Of a stretch of DNA of 64,000 nt, positions 1-15,464 are shown piece after piece. Position numbers and translations under genes: made by a program. The stretch comes from Glandiceps talaboti. Its lineage: Eukaryota; Hemichordata; Enteropneusta; Spengelidae. A model generated the notes under the pieces. It saw only the letters and a program-made list of their open reading frames with translations, did no database searches and was not told the DNA's origin. The stretch spans positions 12,053,910-12,117,909 of the forward strand of contig NC_135556.1 in NCBI RefSeq assembly GCF_964340395.1, written 5' to 3'. Position 1 is the stretch's first letter. Every line of letters starts with the position of its first letter.

Positions 1-1239
1 GTAGATTATTCGTTTTGTATATATCGAGCTATTAAAATTAGTTTTTCTAATTTTAGCAAACTACGCTTTCACTTAGTACAAAAACATTTCCCGCCAAAAG
101 GCTAAACATATATCATAGCCGACATCAGTAAAGACTTTACATTTACAAAAAACGGAGCGAATTCTATAGATGTTGTCATGACAATGAAACAAGCAACAAT
201 ATCTCTCTAGGATATTGCACTTTCATCACATAACTAAGTTATACTTCATGGCCGCACGTTCATAGCAGAATACATTTATATAATTGGTAGAACCAGGAAG
301 TCAAATTGCTGGAAACATATTATGAATGCCTATTCACTTGCTAGGGAGACAAAATAATATTATCTTACCAATTACGGTGTTACTAGACCGGCTGCAAGCA
401 ATCAAATCAGAATTTACCGCCAGGCTACAAATCTACGTAAACAGACTCGTATTCTTATACCTTTTATTAGGACGTCCATTACTTTTCATTTACAATTCTT
501 AGGAAAAGCAAGTTGCAAAATCTTTATGTTGTGGTAAGGATGGTATATCGACTTTAAGCCCTCTCTATAGCTTAGAAGATTACCGTTTGTCGTGTTTATC
601 AATTTAAAACATGTAAACGAAATAATATAGCTATCTCATGACTTGTTGGCTAAACCGTGTCTATCACGCATTTAATGACAATTAAGCATGTGAAAAATAA
701 AGGGTCCGTACAAAAAGCATTTTTTATATGGGCATGTTAGTGTATTCAATAATTTATATAGTTACAAATATTTCATATAAATAACAATTTTAATTTTCTT
801 ATCAACCGTTTGACATACTACTAGTAGCATACATTTTGACATTATTGCTGCCACTTTGTTTAAGAAACATCAAACCCCTTTCTCAGTTAAAAGAAAACAG
901 CGTCAACCGTCCAAGTTTTAAAAGAAAGGTCAAACAAACTGATACCAAAATTATAATAGTTTAGAATCCAATATGGCCGCCAAATAATGTTTTAACTTTA
1001 TGGGAAAATCGTCATTTACCTTTGAAATATGGTGGGGTTCAAATTTATTTTATCGTTTCATAAAGACCAGGAATAAGCTTTCGTACAGCAAACATTTTTG
1101 GGAGATTTCAACTTTGATTGCCATATATATGGAAATTGGTCGGTCCCCGTTGCACCTGTCACGAACCAGTGACTTTACAAATATTTCTATGATTGTACTA
1201 ACTACATGGAAATCTACACATAGCTAGTCATTGCTCACA
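1..1239. other. Intergenic, no feature seen
   Basis: AT-rich DNA without repeats I recognise and without a convincing coding frame. Confidence 0.6.
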
Positions 1240-1662
1240 TACAGTGGATTTCACAATACCGTGCAGCTTTCCTGTTTTTTACAACCACACATAAATCAGC
1301 AAGAAACTGCATATCATGCCACACTTCAATAGCAAGAACGCGAGTTTTGCTACACTTAGTCTAAATAAAATAAGCCGTTTAAATATATAGGAACTCCATG
1401 CAGACATTTGGGCGCCAATGTTTTTCTGAGTATCAAACATCCAATGAAGGGCGCGTAAAATGTCCTATGCGATGTACGTGTTCATTTGATGTCTGTATGG
1501 TGGCATGTGTAGTTCATTTCACTAAGACAAAATGTAGCAAGAAACTGTACTCATTCAACCTTGCTATCTTAAAGTGTAGCATGTCCAGTTTCATATTGGT
1601 TTCTGTGTGGTACGGTATCAAACAGAAAGGCTGCACGGTATTGGGAAATTCACTGTATCTGT
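1240..1662. mobile_element. Diverged foldback (MITE-like) element
   Basis: The left arm (1240 to about 1365) and the right arm (about 1520 to 1662) are imperfect inverted repeats. ACAGTGGATTTCACAATACC at the left end reappears as its reverse complement at the right end (GGTATTGGGAAATTCACTGT), and similarity continues inward through an ACCACACA segment and GCAAGAAACTG. It has no coding capacity for a transposase. Target duplications are not clear. Confidence 0.6.
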
Positions 1663-2050
1663 TGGTCATCTTAGTGCCAGATTTAAACAGGTCGAAGTAC
1701 TATTATTACCCAGGGGGGATAGCCTTAATGGATCACTGAGGTTGAGCTCATACCGATTTGTAAATACTAGTTCCTGTTTGGTGTACTGATTTGTGTCAAT
1801 GATAGATATTTGCAAGGAGTCCAATGTTCTTTGCATAACCTTGACTTAAACTGTAAACACACTTTAGTCTTTAGTCTACAAGCATGATTGGAATTAAGAA
1901 ACATTCGTGCACCTGGCTCTAATGACACTACTGTCGATCATTGATCTAAGGCAGACACAATGCTCTACACAGAATAGAAAACCAGGAGAATGAAATGAGA
2001 GCAGATCTTCATATGACTTGGATCAAAATAATTTGTCAAGTGTTATCATA

Positions 2051-2354
2051 TACACACACGAACACGCACACACAGACACACACACACACATACACAGACA
2101 GGCAGACAGACAGACAGACAGACAGACACAGATACACGCATACATACATACATACATACATACATACATACATACATACATACATACATACATACATACA
2201 TACATACATACATACATACATACATACATACCTACCTACCTACCTACCTACGTATACCTACCTACCTACATACATACATGCATACATGCATAAATGCATA
2301 CATACATACATACATACATACATACATACATACATACATACATACATACATACA
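2051..2354. repeat. Compound microsatellite (CA, CAGA, CATA, CCTA)
   Basis: Successive blocks of CA, CAGA, CATA, CCTA and again CATA. Open frames on both strands here are Tyr/Ile/His/Thr repeats produced by the microsatellite, not genes. Confidence 0.97.
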
Positions 2355-2626
2355 CTTCTATTGACAGTATCAGCCAATGGTCATAACCTCAAGAATCATT
2401 CAAAAACGTGTCTTTCACAAGTGACTTTCACAACTAAATCAAAGTCAAGTATTAACTTTAGCACAGTCTATCAAGCCAAAAAAACTTAAAAGCAGTTCTC
2501 TACCATCAAGGAAAACAAACACTATGTCGACTGGAATACTACTAACTGATGTAAATTTAAGAACGGTGCTCCTTTCAATCTCAAGTAGAAGTTGGTACCC
2601 ACTTTTTTAATATTGTGTTAGCTATA

Positions 2627-2629
2627 GAC

Positions 2630-2716
<87 letters not shown>

Positions 2717-2717
2717 G
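2627..2717. repeat. (GACA)n microsatellite
   Basis: A nearly pure GACA run of about 90 bases. Confidence 0.97.
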
Positions 2718-3378
2718 GCGGCTGCAAGGGTAGGTAGAGACAAAAAACGATGAGTGGCGAAATGATAGAAAGTCATAATTATATACATAGGCTGTTAAAA
2801 GACGTATTGATCTTTAAAGCGATATTTGAGTGTGATACTTTCATGACATTGATCAATTATTGAATCATGCTAGCAATGCTTTCTGGTTTTCGAAATCTCT
2901 AAATCACTGTTGATGAGTTGTTTAAACTTAACAAATCGTACACAAGAGATCTAGACTGTTTGTTCTCTTGAGAATCATAAGTGTCTTAATCTTTCATCAT
3001 CTTTTGTATTCTACTTGAAGGTTCTACATAACAACGCGTTGATCAAAATGTATGTGATATGTGTGTGATCGACATCCAGTATAATACTAGGTCTCTAGCG
3101 CTACTTAGATAGAATTTTGAAGATGAAATCTATATCTTTGTTTTCAAGACTTATCAAGGTGTACAAAATTCATTCGTGGCTTGTTCTGAAAATGACGCCA
3201 ATCCTACAGGACAAGTTTAATGTTGAATGAGACTCAGAGAAAAAGACGGATGTACAATGTAAACTGATACTTTGTCAAATGGATTTCTGTTCAGGCAGAA
3301 TTGACTCGCTCTATGCACGCATCCCCAGCCCCATCCCCCACCCCGTGTGCATATATAGGATCGGGTTTGTATGCTTAG

Positions 3379-4835
<1,457 letters not shown>

Positions 4836-5128
4836 AGTGGTCATATAGATAACAAATAGGATTTTTTATTCATACAACTTTAAAATGTTTTTTTTTCTAC
4901 TTGAAAATGGAATGTAAACATTTGTAAATCAATAAATTGCCAAAAATATTATTTTTTTTAAACGTGTAAAATGTTTGTTATTGTACGTACAATTACAAAC
5001 TTTTCAGACACTTTCTAAGTTTTTACAATTTATTGAGTTACAAACAAGGACTTGGTATATGTTGTTTCGCATTCTTTTTAATGTAAAAAATCCAAAATAA
5101 ATACCCATTAATCATCCATATGACCACT
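4836..5128. mobile_element. TTAA-type foldback MITE, copy 1
   Basis: Begins AGTGGTCATAT after a TTAA and ends ATATGACCACT. The two halves fold back on each other, meeting at a perfect palindrome TTGTACGTACAA (4981-4992). The left and right outer arms are recognisable copies of the AGTGGCCATATGGATGAGGA terminus seen in the other copies, but the left arm is more decayed. The right flank TTCA is a degraded TTAA. Non-coding. Confidence 0.8.
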
Positions 5129-6579
5129 TTCAAGAATAGTCGCAAATCCAGTCTTCTAATCAGGTTGTTTAGTGGACTCTAGTCAACCTTGACAGAATTT
5201 CAATAATTTAAAGTCGACACTCTCGAAATGAATGCACTGTTTGTAAAACACTTTACTATTATCTGAGGAGTCACACTTCCGTGCAATACTTGAAATTTCA
5301 ACGATTTTTTAAACGTCACGGTGCCAGACTAAAAGTACCGCATCGCAGTGCATTTCCCGTTGAGGGAGATTCTGTGAGTCGCGCTCGTCTTTGATTCCTT
5401 CATCAGCAAAGCGTCAAATTACGTTTATTAGAATCAAATCTGTCAGAGCTAAGTATGATTTTGAATACGTCAACCTACCAATTTATTTTTGAAAATAGCT
5501 CGGGCGATGAATATAATGGTGTAAAAATGCCGCGAGTAAGGTCTGCATTAAGTAAGGAGATTGAAATTAGATTTACTTCCTTTTATTACAGTGATGTGGA
5601 GAAAAAAAGCAAAAATTTGACGAACATGATGAGATTGAATACTTTAATTACTGATTTTAACGATCGGAAGGTACAACATTAAATATATGTTTCAGTTTTA
5701 ATCCTAAATTAAAGGTATAATATGTCACCAGTGGGGACAGATGGTTTATTATCTAATTTCAGCACACTTAATACTCAAGTAACAAAGTATGCATTAAAAC
5801 AACAAACGGATTTACCATGCGTCACATCCACCACGTCGCTAGATCCTCTGTCTAAAATTGCCGCGCCTTTCCGGACAGCGGTTATTTCCAAAGTTAATTA
5901 CATAGCAGGTGTTGTTGAACGCAAACTCGATCCGACGGAACATGACATACATCCTTTATCTTTTGTCACACCCGAACTGCCAACAGAATGGACGTAGGTG
6001 GCGCTCGTCTCTATTTCGATCTTAGCAAAGTGTACATATTGATATAATAATTAGATCCGTTTCGCTGCCATAGTAATTCATAGACGTCATATGAAGACAG
6101 AAATAATTCAGTTCACATCTTTGAGGAGCTCAATGTGTCCAATTTTAATTGAACGTCGTTGGCCAATGAACGAACAACAATATAATAGTAAAAAGAGTTA
6201 ATTGCACGGTAGATCCCAACTTGGACTACAAGAAGAACGTGCTGGGTACAATAATGAAACGAATGACAAATAAGTACTTGAACAATGACATTCAGTGAAA
6301 TTATCCATTTATTTGAATGCATGCACAGATTCCAATTCAGGTAATTTGCTATCATAAGCTTTGATTGCTATTCTATGTACAAACTCGTATATACAAGGAA
6401 GCAATGACAAGAAACTCCAGCATATATAATGATAGCAGAGTAAATGGATAAATCCACTATTGCTTTGAAATTGGCAGCTTTCTTCAATTAGATCACAGTT
6501 ACCATTTCTATTGAAAAACAGAATCATCATTTTCTCTGTAGAAGTGTTAAAACATCCTTATGTCGTTTGAGGTATAGTG
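5129..6579. other. Intergenic, two small unassigned frames
   Basis: 5455-5682 and 5722-5997 are open on the + strand (75 and 91 codons) and rather less AT-rich than their surroundings, with CpGs near 5330-5400. Neither shows a domain, and no exon pattern links them. I do not call them genes. Confidence 0.4.
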
Positions 6580-7940
6580 TGGTAGGTAGGGTAGGTAGAA
6601 TTTTTTTTTCATTTTTTCATTTTTTTTCTTCATGTGTGTGTGCCTACTTATGTTTTCCGTTGTTTTCCAAATAGTCTCTGTGTTAGTGGCTTCTTCCCAT
6701 CAGATGTACAAGCATTACAGATTGGAAGAACAGTTTTATATATTGTCGCTTTAAGTTGTTTTCAGTTTCCACATCCACTATTTCTTGCGAGACTTCACAG
6801 TTTGCGCGATTTTATTATTTTTTTCACGAGTATGTAAAACAAAACTTTAGAGTCGGCAGTGAAAAACTAGGTGGGTTCGGGTAACCGCAACCAAACAATA
6901 TCTTTTTAGGCCTAAGGTTACGCCCTGCTTAACAATACAGTTTGCGTTTTAAAATGTTCTTTATATATGTATATTCAAATTCCGATCCTCAAGTGTTTAA
7001 TGGGTAGTTTCAAATGGCGGAATTCAACGAGAAACATACGTTGTGAAAAGGTTAAAGGTCAAGTAAAGAAATGGACATCAACACTTTTACATTTTAGTGA
7101 GAAATCTTTAAACTAGCAAAAGTCCAAGAATTTCCAAATTGTTCGATATATAGTTGTCTTTGCTCTTCGTATTGTTTTAAATGGGTAATTTCAAACCGTA
7201 TAATTCAAAGAAAACATACGCTGTGAAATGTCAACTACAGAAAATGATACCGTTTTACACTTTAGTTAGAATCCGTAAGCGAGGACAAGTCCAGAAATAG
7301 CCATATGCTCGATGTGTGCAGTTGCTCTTTGTTTGTTTGTGTGATAGTTTTTTTGTTTTTTCATATTCATTCATGAAACAACTTTGGATAACAGTAATAA
7401 TAAATCATAATATACACTTCACACATTTCATGTCTTTTATATTAACTGAAGTACCTGTTTGATAAGCCACTTTTATTAGAGCTAAAAGAAAGGAACATAT
7501 GGCGACGACCGATGTTGGAATTTTAAAATATTTCTACTAAAATCCTCTTGACATAAACAGATTCCAATGTGCTCAAATGTTCCCGTTCAGCCACGATGAC
7601 ATTATGTCAATCGTGCTTATTTAACCAATATTCTAAACGGTTACCCGACCCCACTTTTCACTACAGACCCTAAACATTTTTTACGTATTTGAGAAAAAAA
7701 ATAAAATCACGAAAATTATGAAGTCTCACGAGAAATAGTGGATGCGGAAACTGAGATCAACTTAAAAAGACAATATAAAACTGTTCTTCCAATCTGTAAT
7801 GGCTGTACATCTGATGAGTAGAAACCAGTAACACAGAGACCATATGGAAAACAACGGAAAACACAACTAATTGAAATAGACACTCACATAAATTATGAAA
7901 AAAGTATACATAAAAAAAGTCTTTCTACCCCACCTATTCT
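6580..7940. mobile_element. Large inverted-repeat element, about 1.36 kb, about 310-bp arms
   Basis: The left arm (about 6580-6886) and right arm (about 7635-7940) are reverse complements at roughly 80% by eye. Shared landmarks include ACAGATTGGAAGAACAGTTT in the left arm with its complement in the right, TCCACTATTTCT, GTTTTCCGTTGTTTTCCA and GGGTAACCG at the inner ends. The 750-base interior holds a direct duplication (6978-7335). There is no transposase-like open frame, so it is a non-autonomous element or an old inverted duplication. Ends are approximate and target duplications not identified. Confidence 0.7.
6978..7335. repeat. Diverged tandem duplication, about 190-base period
   Basis: Two adjacent copies (about 6978-7165 and 7172-7335) share, in order, AATGGGTA(G/A)TTTCAAA, GAAA(A/C)ATACG(T/C)TGTGAAA, ACACTTTAGT-like and AGTCCA(G)AA segments and end GTTG(T)CTTTGCTCTT-like. 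It lies in the interior of the large inverted-repeat element. Confidence 0.6.
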
Positions 7941-8724
7941 AAAATTGAGTGTAATCACATATTTTTTTTCTGAGACTTAAGCTAAAATTTGAACATGACT
8001 GACCGAAACTCTGCACTGTAAACCTTACAATCCACAAATACAATATAAATTAATATATAAACATTGCCCATAAGAAAATTCGCACTATACACCCACTTCA
8101 AACTTTTTTTCTCCTTTTACAAAAAATTAACTTTTGTGTGCATCTAGTTACTAGTTACTATAATAAAGTGATCAATGAATACAAAAGCCATCGATTTTGT
8201 ATATTGACTTTGGCTAAAGATGTAATTTTATACGCTGAAAAAAATAGATTATCCCATGAGGACTTTGATTAGTGAAAATAAAACAACCCGTGCGCCTGAT
8301 GGGATTGTATGCACCAATGGAATATAACCTATCCATTTACATCGTGACATTACATATCCGTTCGATGGCTCAAAATGAGATTGCTGAAACGATATCTCGT
8401 TAAATACATAGACCATGGCTAGAAGTTGGTAAATGCCAAACAAGAATGACACATGACTCGGAGTATGACAACCATCTGTAAATATGGATTATAGCATACA
8501 ATATCCCCTTTCCACACTTTCACCTACACGTCTGGCGTCTTCAAGTCTTCGTAGGCATTTACACGTACTTTCCATCTATAATAGTAATGAGTTTGTCAGT
8601 CGTTTTTTTCGAACTAGTTCAAAGAATTGTTGTCTGTGAGTTCAGTCAGTCTTTATACACATGTGTTGAAAGTTCACAGCTAAACTGAAACGTGAAAGAA
8701 CGTGAACGTGTATGTTAGACGTAC
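7941..8724. other. Intergenic, no feature seen
   Basis: AT-rich unique sequence with homopolymer runs only. Confidence 0.55.
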
Positions 8725-8737
8725 GTACACATACACA

Positions 8738-8777
<40 letters not shown>

Positions 8778-8969
8778 CACGCACCCACCCACCCATGCAC
8801 ACGTATAAACTTGCGTGTTTTCAAGCGTATATGCATGTATGTATGTATGTATGTATGTATGTATGTATGTATGTATGTATGTATGTATGTATGTATGTGT
8901 ATGTATGTGTGTGTATGTATGTATGTATGTATGTATGTATGCATTTATGCATGTATGTATGTATATATG

Positions 8970-9003
<34 letters not shown>

Positions 9004-9026
9004 TGTATGCATGCATATATGTATGC
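8725..9026. repeat. Compound microsatellite (CA, GTAT)
   Basis: CA-rich block 8725-8793, then GTAT from 8832 with GTGT and GCAT interruptions. Frames on both strands are repeat-coded. Confidence 0.97.
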
Positions 9027-12000
9027 GATAATTTTTCAAATATTTTGAAGCTATGATATATTCAAATTTCACTTTATTAAGACTCGGAGGAAATGAAATC
9101 AGAGATCTATACGAACGGACATGGGTTTACTTCTAACGCATAAAAGACTTGTTAAAATATTTCAAAACAATTTTTCAAAATTAATAGTTGCAGTCATGCA
9201 GGTGACTGGGAATAACTATTACATGAAAAAATCACTAGCACACCGTACAATGCCATCCGCTGAAGTATACCACCGGTAATTCAAAGGGCAAGATAATCTA
9301 TGTCCATGTTTACACTGTGTTTAGAGCCGGAATTTGGTCGAGACTGTAGGAAATTCATTCGTATGCTACTTCAGGAAGTTTCATTATCAAGTCCGTATAT
9401 AGATTTTCTGGGTAAAGAGAGCGGTGTGGTTGCCGCCTCTGGAACAATGTATATTCACTTTTTATATAATACACGAAACGGCTGTTGATGCAGTTATGTG
9501 TGACCTCAATGACCTCCCATAACTGTGTTATCTTACAATGTTTGAGTTTGGGGCATAGGAGATTTCCCAATTTCCACTTTGGAGACACTTTACGACTTTA
9601 CTGTGTGCCGCGCTGTAACGCCTTATAACCTTTGGGGCCGCGATTGAAATATTGCATGAAGAATCACTTTCTCTCTTTATTTTGTAGCAGTACCGGATTT
9701 GGCTTTGACTAAACAATTTTGTACGATATTTAATGATAAACAATGGCTTCTTCCTCGTCGAATGTCATTAAATCTATACGCACACTAATTTTGACGCAAT
9801 TTAAAGATAGAGACGCTATATATTACTCAGGAAATGGACACAAATTACAGGGGGAGGGGGGGGGGTAGTTTCAGGAGATATGTGCCTTAAAAAAGATTGA
9901 CCCTTCCTAAGACCATGCACAAAACTTACTGACACCCCCACCACCACCACCACCACCACCACCAGTCAGTCATTGGAATATCGATGATCATAAACATCAT
10001 TGTACAAAAATAGTGATCCTCCCTTCAAACACTTACATAAAATTGATCACCCTTCCCAAAAAACACCGGACCCCCCCCCCTTTTAATTTTGTTCATTCCC
10101 TTACACTTAAGCATTTTCTTGACTGTCATCCGTTATTAGCCACTTACAAAATTCCAAAGCGTCGTAAACCACGCGACCCCTTCGCTATAAAACTAGAAAT
10201 CCATCTACTCTTCCACGGCAGCAGAAAATTGCTTGTTATTCGCGAGAATGTGTATCGTCGGAGACGTGTTAATGTTTCAATGGCGTAATTACGTTAAATG
10301 TTAAAAATTGTTATTGAGTCTCATATTTCTGTTGATTGACAATTAGGATGTCTACAAGAAGCTTAAAAGTTATTTCTGTTAAAGTCTCAGAGAGGAGAAC
10401 TGTACAGATAATTATTTAGAGCCGAACAAGCTGAATTTACAAGCGTTTTACTCGAGTGAAAATGATTACATACAACTTGGAGTAAACTACTCAAATATAA
10501 AATGATGGCGATGTAGCCATCAATGGCACCACAAAATCATTTTCTATCATTGTTAGCACGGTCAGTAGTATAATAGGGGTTACCTTAATATTTTAGCATT
10601 CACATTATGTAAATTTATGTAAATTATGTCGTCGACTCCTTCATATATTATATCCAAATTTATTACATTTGTTGTGAAATTATGGAAAGATATGTTGACC
10701 TCTTTAATTATGGAGGGATTCCATAGAACAAAGACTAAACGCCATCAATGGTAGAACCGGATTGTACTGGTAAACCCAGAGTATAGTCAGTTAACAACCA
10801 TTCCGCTGAGAAAGCGCATAAATTAACCCTTCTCCCACCCCAACTCACCGCACAGCACAACACCCCTGCGTGTACAGAATACATGGCGTTGTATGGGGAG
10901 ATGCGCGATGCGTCTTGGAACCGGCAACAGGTCTATGCCCGATTTGAGTTCTACCAATAGCAAAATGATTAAAAGATACCTATATATATACAGCAAACAC
11001 ACAAAAAAGTGCTACAAAAACTATAAACTTAACTTAGGCCCCTTTAACTAAAACTTATGATACAAACGAAAGACATACATTATAATGGATTAAATTCCTT
11101 CAATAGTTTCTGTATTATAGACAGATAATAAAAAATAAGAAGAATTTTTTATATTACATGTATACTAAAAAGTTGACATAAAGTCCAAACTACTCAAGAG
11201 CTCACACATTACTTTCAACTTTAATCACTCAGCGCTTTTTGATTGTCAAAATCAATAAAATTTGAAGGTATTAGTATTCTGCAAGGTTACACAAAATTCT
11301 TAAAGAGTTTGTCAGCTATCTTTTTCAATTTGTGAGTTGGAAACGGTCAAGGGGTCACATGATCTCTGTTTTTTGTATCCCCTTAAAACAACAATGAATT
11401 CCATTGATGGCGTCAGCTTCTGCTAAATAGGTTGATGAGTTTTACAGTTCCACTCTTGGTTAACTCCAGGGGCTACCCATGCACTGAATAGTTGTATTAA
11501 AGCTTCGAACGAAGTGCTCACGGCGGATTTTATTTTACTTTTTTTTTCTTCTTCTTCTTTCAAGTCAGGAAGTTATGACTTGATGCAATAACACGTGAGG
11601 CAAATCAATACATGAAATCACGTAATGCGATTTGCAGAATGTATCGCATATCGTCTCGACTTTAATAGTCATGGCATGGTGTTGGACCATATCCGTGCGT
11701 GGGTAGGTAGACTTTGTCACCACGTTGATGATATCTTAAGGTTCCTTGTCAAATGTTGTATCCTGTAACCTTTTTAGTTTTCAAAGTGAAGAAATTTAAC
11801 ATGTCGTCTGGGGAACACATTCTTTGTTTCAGCACTGTATTCATTAAAATGTCTGGCCTTACTTAACCTCATGGTACACGTAGACACACTCTCTCCATCT
11901 TCCATATTAAAAACTCATTATCGAATCATTCATTAATTCAACGAAGGAAACAGTTTTTAAAGGAAAAATACATAATCCTGTCTGAGTCGTCCTATGAATA

Positions 12001-15000
12001 ATAATGTGAGTAATAAACTCTGATAAAACACATTTATTTGTAGTTCAAAAAACGCACCATCTAATCATTAAAACTGTTAGACGATCTCCCGACAACCTTC
12101 AAATATTCCGGAAGCAATGTTTCAAAAGTAGCTTGATTTTTTAATTGGTTTTGAGTACAATATTGAACTAATTAGCCCCTAACAAGATCGAAAACTTCAC
12201 TTCCTGGTGGTGTAGTGGAGTTCAAGTAATGTGTTTTCCAAGTCGACTAAATATGGTGACCTTGATCCTGTCCAGATGAATAATATCCAAATTAAATTAG
12301 CGTGACGACAAAAATGTCTCTTTCTTCCCTTTTCGTGATTTGAGTCAGAAATAAAAATGTTTTTGATGAATTCTTATTCCTATATTGGTGATAAACTCAT
12401 TATATGAAGAAAAAGAAAAAGTAAGCAGCTTATGTCGCCATCTGCAAGTAATTCGTATGACTGTACTAAAACGCGTGTGTAGGGCACGTTTCGGTCACAT
12501 GAACGACAAACACACTTCTCAAATATTGTCCACCTTTCTTCTGTCGGATCTTTTACAAGGTCATCAGAGTAATACTTGCCATAATTACCTAATAATGAAT
12601 TTTGAGGCTTTACACACAATGTCAAATATGCTGGTAGAGATGAGAAATAAACTAAGTGAAACAAATGAAAAGAAGTTCTAAATATATATTTGTTTCTCAT
12701 TCATTACAACCGTTTTCCTGAATATGATCAGATATTATTCCCAATACTTTCCTAATTATGCCCACGATTTTCCTTTCTCATCTAACTTAAATGCGAGTAA
12801 GATAGGGAGCCCTGACACTACGAGTCAAAGACGAGCAGTGACAAATCTTCCATGACACACGATGAGTCCGTTGATTTTCGGGACGAATGATGAGAAATAT
12901 TGGAGAATTATATAATTGTACCTATGCAAACTTAATTTAAAAATTATGACGTAATCGAGCACCGCAGAACTAATGACGCGCGTAGTCCTGACGTAGACAA
13001 CTAGGGTATAAATCCCGTTTTTTTAGTCGAACCTGGCATGCGTGTTGTGTAATAATGATTTTAATCTCAGATACCCAGAGTAAGAGTTTGAATTTAGACA
13101 TCTTTTAACATTTTACGGCTTTCAATACTGTCCTTGTCGAAGAGCAAATGAGGTGAATGAATTACCCAGACGACAAGCAGACTACATACGTTCACTTCAC
13201 TTATTTCGGTCGCCTAACCCCATTCCCATGTTGAAATATGTTGAAGAGTTGAGCGTCGAAAGCCTCATGCATAATTTATGCAAAAATGTATGAAAGGCGA
13301 CAGTCATGCCAAACAGTGGGAAAGTCGTATGTTCATTGAATTTACAGTTAAAACTAATCCCTGCGTATTGTAGGGTCCGTTGGGAATATGGAATACCTGC
13401 AAATAACAGGTTTTCATTTGAAAAGGATCATATTAATCTAAATATTTTTAGAGAGATTTTAACATGCAACAGCTTGTGAGAAACCTAATATGCAAATTAA
13501 AATCAGAATAGCGAAGCTACAAGCATGTTTTTAGAAAGAATATTTCCATATATTCAGTTAAATGGTAAAGTATGTCCACAAAACTGTCCGGTTTTTTCTT
13601 TGCATGGTCCGTTATTTACGGGACGCGGGACCATGTTTCTGTATTCACCTTGCCGGTTGTACAGACGAGAGATTCCACTGGCACCTGATATAAATTATAA
13701 ATGAATAAATGGCGTAATTTTATTATTAATACTGCGTGTCTTGTTGAAGAGACGCAGATTGGCAAATAATAATTGAACACGCATCAATAATCGTCGTACT
13801 AATGTAAGCAGTCTTTCAAAAAGAATAAAACATTAAAAACCGGCATTCTAATTAAATCATGTCCCCGTAGAGGTCGAATCCCGCTTTGCAAGTTAATGAA
13901 TACATTCAGTTGTCCGAAGGTCAATGCATTGTCTTGCGTTTTCGCTGCATGTTTACTATAATACATGATGACGTACTAGTATTACTTATTTTTTGCGTCA
14001 CAAATATTTCGCGAAAACAGGGTTAAATGACCGGTTGGTCAAGTATCCGAAATTGTCCGCATTTTTTTTTCATTCACTAAATCTAGCATCACATTTTTTA
14101 ATGACTGAAAAACCCGATAGGATTGTCACGATAATCTGAAACTCGTCGACTGGTAGTTTGTCATGAACGTATTTCTAATAACCCTTTTGTTGACTTTTGA
14201 TGGTTTTTCTTCTTTTTTATAGATTATGCATGAAATTTTAAACTAAAAAATTAATATAAATTATGAGGCATTATAAGTTGTCGATATGTTGATCTACTTC
14301 CACCACCACATCTGTTGAATAACTAGCCTATGGGTGAAAGCAAACACAAAATGTGTGCGTCGGTTAGATTTGTTGGCTGGTGGATGTAACTATTATTACA
14401 AATCCGTGGCAATGAACTGAATGAAGAACAGTGAAGTCCCAAATGTCATTGTCACTTACGGGTCATGAGGCGTCTCAATCTCTGCCAGCTCTGGGAATTA
14501 AAAGTGACGAAAGTTCATATCAGATACGTTTTTACACCTACGCTGTCAGCATACCTTATCGATGTGGTCATATAACCTTGTCTGTCCGTCTGTTTGTTTG
14601 TTTGTTTGTTCATTTGCGTCGGAGTGGTGCGTTAACATTGCTGTTTGTCTACTTGTGGTTCAATAACCACATAAATCACCGAAAAAAGTAATAAGTTGTC
14701 AGCAAATTTGTCAACACCTCCAGCAGAGTTCCACTTCCATTAAACTTCTGCCCCCACGTAGAGAACGCAACCACGCCTCTAACTCGTTCAACCGCTCTTT
14801 TTCCACGTACACTCTGAATACAAACTTACTGAAGCGAAACAAGAAAGAATTGGTGTGAAATTTTGATTTTCAAATTTTATCACAGGTTTGGGAATACTAC
14901 TCTCTTTGTTATCTTCAGTTTGCCAAGCAGGGGAGCTATCCACGGGAGGTGATATTTTCAACGGGACCTGTCGTCAAAACAAACACAAACAAATTAAAAC

Positions 15001-15464
15001 TCGTATATGTCACCCATTTCCATTGATCTAATTTAAAAAGATTTTTAATTTCGGATCCTCGAACCAGACTTTATTTATGTTACTGAACACATATTCTACC
15101 AGATATGGAAAATTACAAATTCAACGGGGCTTGTATCAAACGAAAGTGATCAAAGAGTCAAGATATTATAAAAAAAAGGAATGACCCGAGAGTCAGTATG
15201 AAGTGTACAGGAAACTAGGCGGGAACGGTGCAGTCAGACTGTCGTCTGCAACCAGGATCTGAAAGCGTCATTAGTTCCAATACTACACCTGACACACATA
15301 ATAGGCTTTAAGTTAATACTTTGAAACGAATCCTAAACCGTAAGCCACACAACTTCGCACCATTGTAAATATTACTTCATAATAAATATTTTTTTCTAAA
15401 GTTTCTGGATTCAAAACATAAATAATATTTCATCATATCTCTGTCGACATATGTTGTGCATTAA
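9027..15464. other. Long intergenic stretch, no gene recognised
   Basis: 6.4 kb with only short homopolymers, a CCA run and a G-run. Open frames at 10013-10288, 12385-12681 and 12380-12700 (minus) show no domain or signal. The two at 12.4 kb overlap on opposite strands, as random frames do. Confidence 0.55.
9938..9963. repeat. (CCA)n microsatellite
   Basis: About eight CCA units, near a G-rich run at 9849-9867 and a C-run at 10071-10080. Confidence 0.9.

Noticed and set aside
2023-2489. Open frames up to 164 codons with Tyr/Ile/His/Thr or Met/Tyr/Val/Cys repeats
   Set aside because: They are translations of CATA/CAGA microsatellites, open on both strands at once; the same applies to frames at 3217-3741, 8642-9072, 20207-20536, 24209-25058, 29513-30085, 30948-31273, 54474-54930, 55481-55967, 56897-57219 and 62049-62564.
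5455-5997. Two consecutive + strand frames as a small gene
   Set aside because: They are in different frames, separated by a stop and have no recognisable fold or clear splice sites joining them.
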